Assembly (NCBI GenBank): GCA_002408485.1
Contig: DHSP01000036.1
Coordinates: 1 to 34,923, forward strand
DNA: 34,923 nucleotides
Direction: 5' to 3'
DNA from: Proteiniphilum sp. UBA5283
Lineage (GTDB): Bacteria > Bacteroidota > Bacteroidia > Bacteroidales > Dysgonomonadaceae
The position numbers and the translations under genes are program-made. This document shows, in pieces, positions 30,359 through 34,923 of this stretch (positions are counted from its first letter, which is position 1; each line of letters begins with the position of its first letter). Below the pieces are notes generated by a model that searched no databases, was not told the DNA's origin, and saw only the letters and a program-made list of their open reading frames with translations.

Positions 30359-33127
30359 TTAACATTCAGGGCGTTCCAGAAAGCTGCGGGGAGTGCAGCC
30401 AAATTGCGTGGCAAAACATTTTGAAAAGTATCCGGGTGAGCTGAAGCCGACCATGTACATTACTTCCGAGACGGTAAATTTTTTTTGCTCCAGTAGCTGT
30501 GCTGCCTTCCGGAGGCGGATCTGCCGGATGAACTCCACGGGTGTGATTCCAAGGTATTGTTTGATTTTACGATAGAGCTGCTTTGTGGAGATGCCTGTTT
30601 TTTCACAGACGAAGTTAACATTGAGATCGGGATTGGCCATATTGGTCTCCACCACCTGTGCCACTTCCGCCAACATTTTCTCGTCTACCGATAATAACTC
30701 CAGTGGTTTTGATGTAGATATGGTATTGATACTAACCATATTGCGAATAGTCTCTCTGGCAGCTTCCAGCTGCTCCTCCTTTTCGGCTCTTTCCTTCCTG
30801 AGTCGCTTCTGTACGCGGCTATAGTGTGAAACACCCAGGATGAGGGCGACGATCAGGATGAGGTAGGTTGTCCAGGCCCACCCGGTGTTGAACCAGGGTT
30901 GAGCCATATTGATATCGAACGAGAAGAGTTCTGTAGCGATGTTGACCGGCCTGATCTGTAAAGTGTATTTACCCGGTTTAAGATTGGATATGGTGATGAG
31001 GTTTTGGTTTTCGGGGAGGATGCTCCATTGTGGCTGCATCCCTGTGAGGCGATATTCATAGCGAGGCTTGCTGTGCAGTGCGTAGTTCAGGTCGGAAAAC
31101 TGAATGGTAATACGTTTCTGGGTATGGTTGAGATATAATTTGTCGAGCAGTCGTGGTGTGGTACCTGAGCGGTAAGGGTTGTCATTCACACTGATTGAAG
31201 TAATACAGAGGGGCCTTGCTTCCCTTGTTTCGTACGCAAGCGAGGGCGTTACCCTGATAATTTCATCTACGCTGCCCAGGATTACTTTGTCCTCATGATG
31301 ATCGTGGTAGATGGCTGTGAATATTCGGTTGGGTAGTGGCAGCATGCGCAGTGTTGCATTGTCAGTATTCACGAGCCATACTTCCTGCGAGGTGGCTACC
31401 CACAGGTTGGATTCCACCAGTTCAATGTCTTTGATATTTTCGTTGCCTTTTTCAGAGAAAGATAGTTTTTTGACCACCTTCCCCGCTTTGTCGAGCAGTG
31501 CAACGCCTCCCTGAAATCCACACCAGAGGCGGTCCTGGGTATCTGTGATCAGAAACATCGGAAGCATACCCAGTTGCTGTCGCAGGTCGTACATTTGGAT
31601 TTTATCGGTTTTATTTTCAATTTTGAGCAGGTGGCCATCTTTGTAAAACAGGATCCATTTATCCTCATTTGCATCTATGATAATCTGGTTGATCAGGTTG
31701 TTGGGAAAACCGTTGGTGGAATTATAGGCTTTGTCGGCTATAATTTCTTTGTTTGGGACGAGAATCCGTTCATTCTGGATGACATGGACCCCTCCCAGGT
31801 AACTCCCTATCCAGAGGTTATGGTTTGCATCTTCAAGTATTTTGTATGCCCAGTTTGCATTGAATTGTCCGTTTTCGTCAATGATCCGGAATGTGACAAA
31901 CTGCTCCCGATCATAGTCATACCGGTTAATGCTTCCGTCTGTCGCCACCCAGAGATTTTCTTTGCTGTCTTCATATATATCGCGGATACGGTTGTGGGAG
32001 ATTGTGTTCTCTTTGTCTCCCATCATGTACCAGCGGGAATGACCATCGCGGTAGCGTATAATACCGTTGGAGCCCCCCAGCCAGAGGTTGCTGCGTGAGT
32101 CGCGGAATATGGTAAAAAAACGGTTTCCGTCGCCACGTCCAGTTAGGTGTCCGATGGGAATAATTTCCATTGCCTGGTTATCGATAGCCAGTGATACATC
32201 ATATTCGGTACCGGCCCAGATGTTGTTGTCCTTGTCAACCAACACGCTCCAGATAACATCGTTGCTGAGCGACTTGGGGTGTCGTGAGTCGTGGTTGTAT
32301 CGACTGGTGATTCCATCACTATGGATATAGAGACCGTTATCGGTACCTACGATGATATCATCCTGATCGTTGATGGCAAGCGATTTCACTGAGTTTCCCG
32401 CCAATGCCGGAACTTCTTCTACTTGCTTGTTTTTCACATGATACCGGTAAAGAGCGCCTTCAACACCGATCCAAATATTTTCTCCACTTTTGTCTTCAAC
32501 CAATGAGTTCACAAAGATATTGCTTCTGCCAGAGATATGGGGCAATGGAATTTGTTCTATTCTGCCTGTTCGCTTGGATCGGAGACACAATCCGTTGTAG
32601 GTGCCTATATATAAGTCATCATGTGTGGTCTGCATCAATGCATAGATCGCCTGGTGTGGTATACCGTCGGCGATCTGTAACATCGTGTTGGATGTCAGGT
32701 CATAGCAGTAAAGCCCATTGAGGGTCCCGATCCATAATTTATGGTCATCGATCGCCAGTGTTCGCACTTCGAGAGGAAAGATAGGATTGAAAGGAAGGTA
32801 CTCGTCTTTCTCAATGTCATATATAAGTACTCCCAGTTCAGAACCCAGATAGAGTTTTTCTCCGATCTCCATGCCGCAATATATGTGTGAATTAGAAACG
32901 TCGCCCGTCTGAAAATGGGGATGACAACTATATCCGTCGAAGTCGTACAGCCCCTGGCTGGTACCGAACCAGATGAGCCCCTGTGAGTCCTGTATCAGAG
33001 AGAAAACCGTGTTTGCATCGTCGAAAAGTGAAATCCGCTCCCACTCTCTCTCCTGACTCATGGTATTTATTGCAGAGGCCAATATCAGCAGGGAGACAAA
33101 ATATCTCGCTTTGTGATGATTTTTCAT
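30359..33127 (-). CDS. Kinase-less hybrid-type sensor: double propeller, Y_Y_Y, TM helix, AraC DNA-binding domain
   Basis: A 922-aa membrane regulator. The signal peptide starts at the ATG at 33127; the frame runs 34 codons further upstream over the divergent promoters and is rejected. About 13-14 propeller blades (repeated patterns such as IWFGTSQGLYDFDGY, LWIGTLNGLYCYD, LWLGGSNGIIRY) fill about 30-640, followed by a Y_Y_Y domain (about 655-735), a transmembrane helix (about 748-766), a short coiled coil (about 770-795) and an AraC-type HTH (811-922; CEKTGISTKQLYRKIK, EVMYMVGFSSPGYFSKCF). A normal hybrid two-component protein would carry HisKA, HATPase and receiver domains between helix and HTH; none is present. 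It should bind a galactan oligosaccharide in the periplasm and act on DNA from the membrane. Confidence 0.92.
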   Translation of the reverse strand: MKNHHKARYFVSLLILASAINTMSQEREWERISLFDDANTVFSLIQDSQGLIWFGTSQGLYDFDGYSCHPHFQTGDVSNSHIYCGMEIGEKLYLGSELGVLIYDIEKDEYLPFNPIFPLEVRTLAIDDHKLWIGTLNGLYCYDLTSNTMLQIADGIPHQAIYALMQTTHDDLYIGTYNGLCLRSKRTGRIEQIPLPHISGRSNIFVNSLVEDKSGENIWIGVEGALYRYHVKNKQVEEVPALAGNSVKSLAINDQDDIIVGTDNGLYIHSDGITSRYNHDSRHPKSLSNDVIWSVLVDKDNNIWAGTEYDVSLAIDNQAMEIIPIGHLTGRGDGNRFFTIFRDSRSNLWLGGSNGIIRYRDGHSRWYMMGDKENTISHNRIRDIYEDSKENLWVATDGSINRYDYDREQFVTFRIIDENGQFNANWAYKILEDANHNLWIGSYLGGVHVIQNERILVPNKEIIADKAYNSTNGFPNNLINQIIIDANEDKWILFYKDGHLLKIENKTDKIQMYDLRQQLGMLPMFLITDTQDRLWCGFQGGVALLDKAGKVVKKLSFSEKGNENIKDIELVESNLWVATSQEVWLVNTDNATLRMLPLPNRIFTAIYHDHHEDKVILGSVDEIIRVTPSLAYETREARPLCITSISVNDNPYRSGTTPRLLDKLYLNHTQKRITIQFSDLNYALHSKPRYEYRLTGMQPQWSILPENQNLITISNLKPGKYTLQIRPVNIATELFSFDINMAQPWFNTGWAWTTYLILIVALILGVSHYSRVQKRLRKERAEKEEQLEAARETIRNMVSINTISTSKPLELLSVDEKMLAEVAQVVETNMANPDLNVNFVCEKTGISTKQLYRKIKQYLGITPVEFIRQIRLRKAAQLLEQKKFTVSEVMYMVGFSSPGYFSKCFATQFGCTPRSFLERPEC

Positions 33128-33169
33128 TGTACGCTTCTTTCCTTTGATGTATGGTAAAACGATAAAGTA

Positions 33170-33177
33170 CAAAAATA
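33170..33177 (-). promoter_or_regulatory. -7 box of the regulator gene
   Basis: Minus strand TATTTTTG, 43 bp before the ATG at 33127. It lies 12 bp from the divergent PDZ-gene box, so the two promoters overlap. Confidence 0.55.
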
Positions 33178-33189
33178 GAAAAAATAATA

Positions 33190-33197
33190 TATCTTTG
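33190..33197 (+). promoter_or_regulatory. -7 box of the PDZ-DUF4136 gene
   Basis: TATCTTTG, 31 bp before the ATG at 33229. No clear -33 is seen. Confidence 0.6.
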
Positions 33198-33228
33198 TGG
33201 TCTTGAGTATAATTATAGAAACGGCACA

Positions 33229-34665
33229 ATGAAACGGGTACACTATATGTTGTTAATGGCTATTTCCCTTACCGGAAGTTTGGTGGCACAAAATGGGGGA
33301 ACGGCCTGTAGTTTGGGATTTACCTTCGAAATAAGCGACGATAAAAGCTGGGGGTACAAAGAACCGGTTGTGGTAGACATTACACCCGGATCACCGGCTG
33401 AGCGGGCTGGCTTGAAGCTGAACGACATCATTCTCTCGGTGAATGGAAACGGAACTTATCTGAAATCATACCAGACGATCAGGTCGTGGTTCGACCTGCA
33501 AGGCAATGACATGACCATTGGCATACGCAATTTTGAACATTCATTTAAAGAGGTCACCATCGCCAAGGATTGCCGGCACAGCACAGCCATCACCGAGGCG
33601 CAACTGGCGCCGGTCTTTGCTTTTTACAGCCTGGAAGATGTTCAGGACAGACGTTTTCTGATGCCGGTGAAGACCAAAAAAAACGAGGAGGCACTTTTTC
33701 ACAATTACCGGACATTTGGATTTGCTCCCTCCGACGAAGCCACACGGGCGCTTGATGAACGGATCAATGCCATATTTATAAGGTCGCTCTGCAAAATGGG
33801 GCTGCAGTATAGCTCCGATGATCCAGATTTCATTATTCAGACTTACTACAGTTATCAGACTAATCCTTTGTTTAAGGCAGATTCCCACACATACGGAAGT
33901 TACCAGCCTGTCTGGCGATTTGATACCCGCAATAACCGGACGGTAAAAGTGCCTCTTTACAATCCTTCCGAAGCAGTTCGGGTAGACGATATAGCCTATA
34001 ACCTTGAATTTGGTTACCGGTTTTTCGACCGGAAGTTTATGGAACCCGGTGAGATGACCCTTATCTGGGAAAGTGAAGTGAAAGAACGACTGAACAACCA
34101 TTACAACCTTGCCGACTATCTGGAGATGAACCTGCCGCTTATGTTGCTGAAGTTTCCCTACATGGGAAATGCGTCATTTGCTACCTATCGGGTGAAATAC
34201 CTAAAATATAATTATACCGGCATCGGGTACAATATGAATGATCTGAAAACCGTGGTTGCCGTGGACCCCGGTTCACCAGCTGCTCAGGCAGGCATAAAGC
34301 CCGGCGACGTGGTGACAAATATCCAGGGACAGGGTTTCAACCATACTTCTCAGTCGCTGACAGAAGGCTATCGCCGTTTTATTGCCGAAACAATGAAGTT
34401 GCGGGATAAAAATACGCGTTATACCGATTCGAACGGTTTCAAGGAATGTATGTTCTGGGATGTGGCAAACTACCACGCGATTGCAGAAGCTCTCTCCGAT
34501 AACCGGAGGTACAAGGCGGCATTCTCCTACCTCTTTAATTTTAATCAGTATATTGACTGGAACACCCCCCTCACCATTAATATAGAAATAGAAAGAGGGG
34601 GCGAAATGTTGAGTTTTGCCGTCACGCCGAAGAGGGCTACAAGTTCTCACATTCTTGTCGATTAA
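33229..34665 (+). CDS. PDZ-DUF4136-PDZ exported protein
   Basis: A 478-aa exported protein with signal peptide MKRVHYMLLMAISLTGSLVAQ. A first PDZ domain (about 40-110) includes VVVDITPGSPAERAGLKLNDIILSVNG; a central part (about 150-320) looks like DUF4136 (FAPSDEATRALDERINAIFIRSLCKMGL, later FMEPGEMTLIWESEV); a second PDZ (about 338-460) contains VVAVDPGSPAAQAGIKPGDVVTNIQGQ. There is no protease domain, so it is a binding or scaffold protein of the periplasm or outer membrane. It diverges from the locus regulator. No strong terminator follows; only weak stems are visible in 34666-34735. Confidence 0.85.
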   Translation: MKRVHYMLLMAISLTGSLVAQNGGTACSLGFTFEISDDKSWGYKEPVVVDITPGSPAERAGLKLNDIILSVNGNGTYLKSYQTIRSWFDLQGNDMTIGIRNFEHSFKEVTIAKDCRHSTAITEAQLAPVFAFYSLEDVQDRRFLMPVKTKKNEEALFHNYRTFGFAPSDEATRALDERINAIFIRSLCKMGLQYSSDDPDFIIQTYYSYQTNPLFKADSHTYGSYQPVWRFDTRNNRTVKVPLYNPSEAVRVDDIAYNLEFGYRFFDRKFMEPGEMTLIWESEVKERLNNHYNLADYLEMNLPLMLLKFPYMGNASFATYRVKYLKYNYTGIGYNMNDLKTVVAVDPGSPAAQAGIKPGDVVTNIQGQGFNHTSQSLTEGYRRFIAETMKLRDKNTRYTDSNGFKECMFWDVANYHAIAEALSDNRRYKAAFSYLFNFNQYIDWNTPLTINIEIERGGEMLSFAVTPKRATSSHILVD

Positions 34666-34741
34666 CAAGGCTGTGTTTATGAGCCTCTTGCTGTCCACGA
34701 CTCAAAAACAGCAGAAAAAAACAAAAAAAATAGGAAAAATA

Positions 34742-34774
34742 TTTGCATCGTATTCTTTAATTTTACTACCTTTG
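34742..34774 (+). promoter_or_regulatory. Upstream promoter of a gene beyond the right edge
   Basis: TTTG (34742-34745), 21 bp, TACCTTTG (34767-34774). Confidence 0.6.
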
Positions 34775-34879
34775 TAACCCTTTCCGGAAAAAAGGATTTG
34801 TCATAGAGTTGATGAAAGAGTTTTAAAGCTCACTTTTACATTGGAAAGGAAAAAGAGAAAAACTTTTTTTCAAAATAGT

Positions 34880-34910
34880 TTTGGTATTAAGAAAATAGTT
34901 TCTATCTTTG
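34880..34910 (+). promoter_or_regulatory. Second, stronger promoter pointing out of the window
   Basis: TTTG (34880-34883), 19 bp, TATCTTTG (34903-34910), followed by CACCCGC. A close consensus match in an A/T-rich stretch; style suits a strong housekeeping or stable-RNA unit, but the gene itself is outside the window. Confidence 0.65.
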
Positions 34911-34923
34911 CACCCGCTTTTGG

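Larger units (their letters stand above)
20364..33127 (-). other. Predicted beta-1,4-galactan / arabinogalactan utilisation locus
   Basis: Six co-directional genes: regulator, GH-A hydrolase, SusC, SusD, SusE-like, GH53. Intergenic gaps inside the five-gene structural part are 41, 22, 11 and 11 bp, with an operator-bearing promoter at its head and a terminator at its end. Substrate assignment rests mainly on GH53, whose only known activity is endo-beta-1,4-galactanase. No GH43 or GH2 gene is present inside the window. Confidence 0.8.

Noticed and set aside
1..34923. CRISPR arrays, insertion sequences, prophage or rRNA genes
   Set aside because: No regular spacer-repeat arrays, transposase or integrase frames, phage genes or rRNA sequence were seen in the window.

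Overview
The window reads as chromosomal DNA of a Bacteroidota member, most likely order Bacteroidales; a Dysgonomonadaceae/Porphyromonadaceae-type genome is my guess from protein style, not a proven placement. The evidence is a SusC/SusD pair, a two-propeller AraC regulator, an HU-CCDC81/SPOR protein, a eukaryote-type glycogen branching enzyme, and repeated Bacteroidetes-type promoters (-7 box TAnnTTTG, often with TTTG about 19-21 bp upstream) in front of most transcription units.

Left edge (1-1200): an AT-rich stretch holds the 5' part of an rsgA-like gene with an in-frame internal deletion that removes the GTPase P-loop. An approximately 130-bp imperfect inverted repeat lies just upstream of it. 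A small lipoprotein gene follows, ending at a perfect hairpin. From 1200 to 6300: an S1-type sulfatase whose formylglycine position is serine, a DUF5808 mini membrane protein, an XRE-cupin regulator followed by an acyl-CoA synthetase, a YjdM/PhnA zinc-ribbon protein and tRNA-Ala(GGC).

From 6300 to 16700: DUF4286 plus ruvC, an HU-CCDC81/SPOR protein with a possible 38-aa membrane microprotein behind it, and a large outer-membrane beta-barrel receptor with Gly/Arg-rich segments. Then come sulfur amino-acid genes (a Cys/Met-metabolism PLP enzyme, a TlpA-type thioredoxin lipoprotein, cysK), an atypical LuxR-type response regulator and ferrochelatase. From 16700 to 20300 on the minus strand: yhcH-like, glgB and manA, with hemH last, as one tightly packed unit.

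From 20300 to 33200 on the minus strand is a compact polysaccharide utilisation locus: regulator, clan GH-A glycoside hydrolase (possibly GH147-like beta-galactosidase), SusC, SusD, SusE-like lipoprotein and GH53 endo-beta-1,4-galactanase. The probable substrate is beta-1,4-galactan or type I arabinogalactan. GH53 would cut the chain at the surface, SusD/SusE would bind it, SusC would import the oligosaccharides, and the GH-A enzyme would trim them. The regulator is the most interesting item. It has the periplasmic double propeller, Y_Y_Y domain and transmembrane helix of a hybrid two-component system, but passes directly through a short coiled coil to an AraC DNA-binding domain, with no histidine kinase, ATPase or receiver. 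The 73-bp gap between the regulator and the first hydrolase gene carries operator-like repeats: two direct half-sites exactly 21 bp apart, plus an inverted copy, just upstream of a promoter. A PDZ-DUF4136-PDZ protein is transcribed divergently from the regulator, and tandem promoters at the right edge point out of the window.
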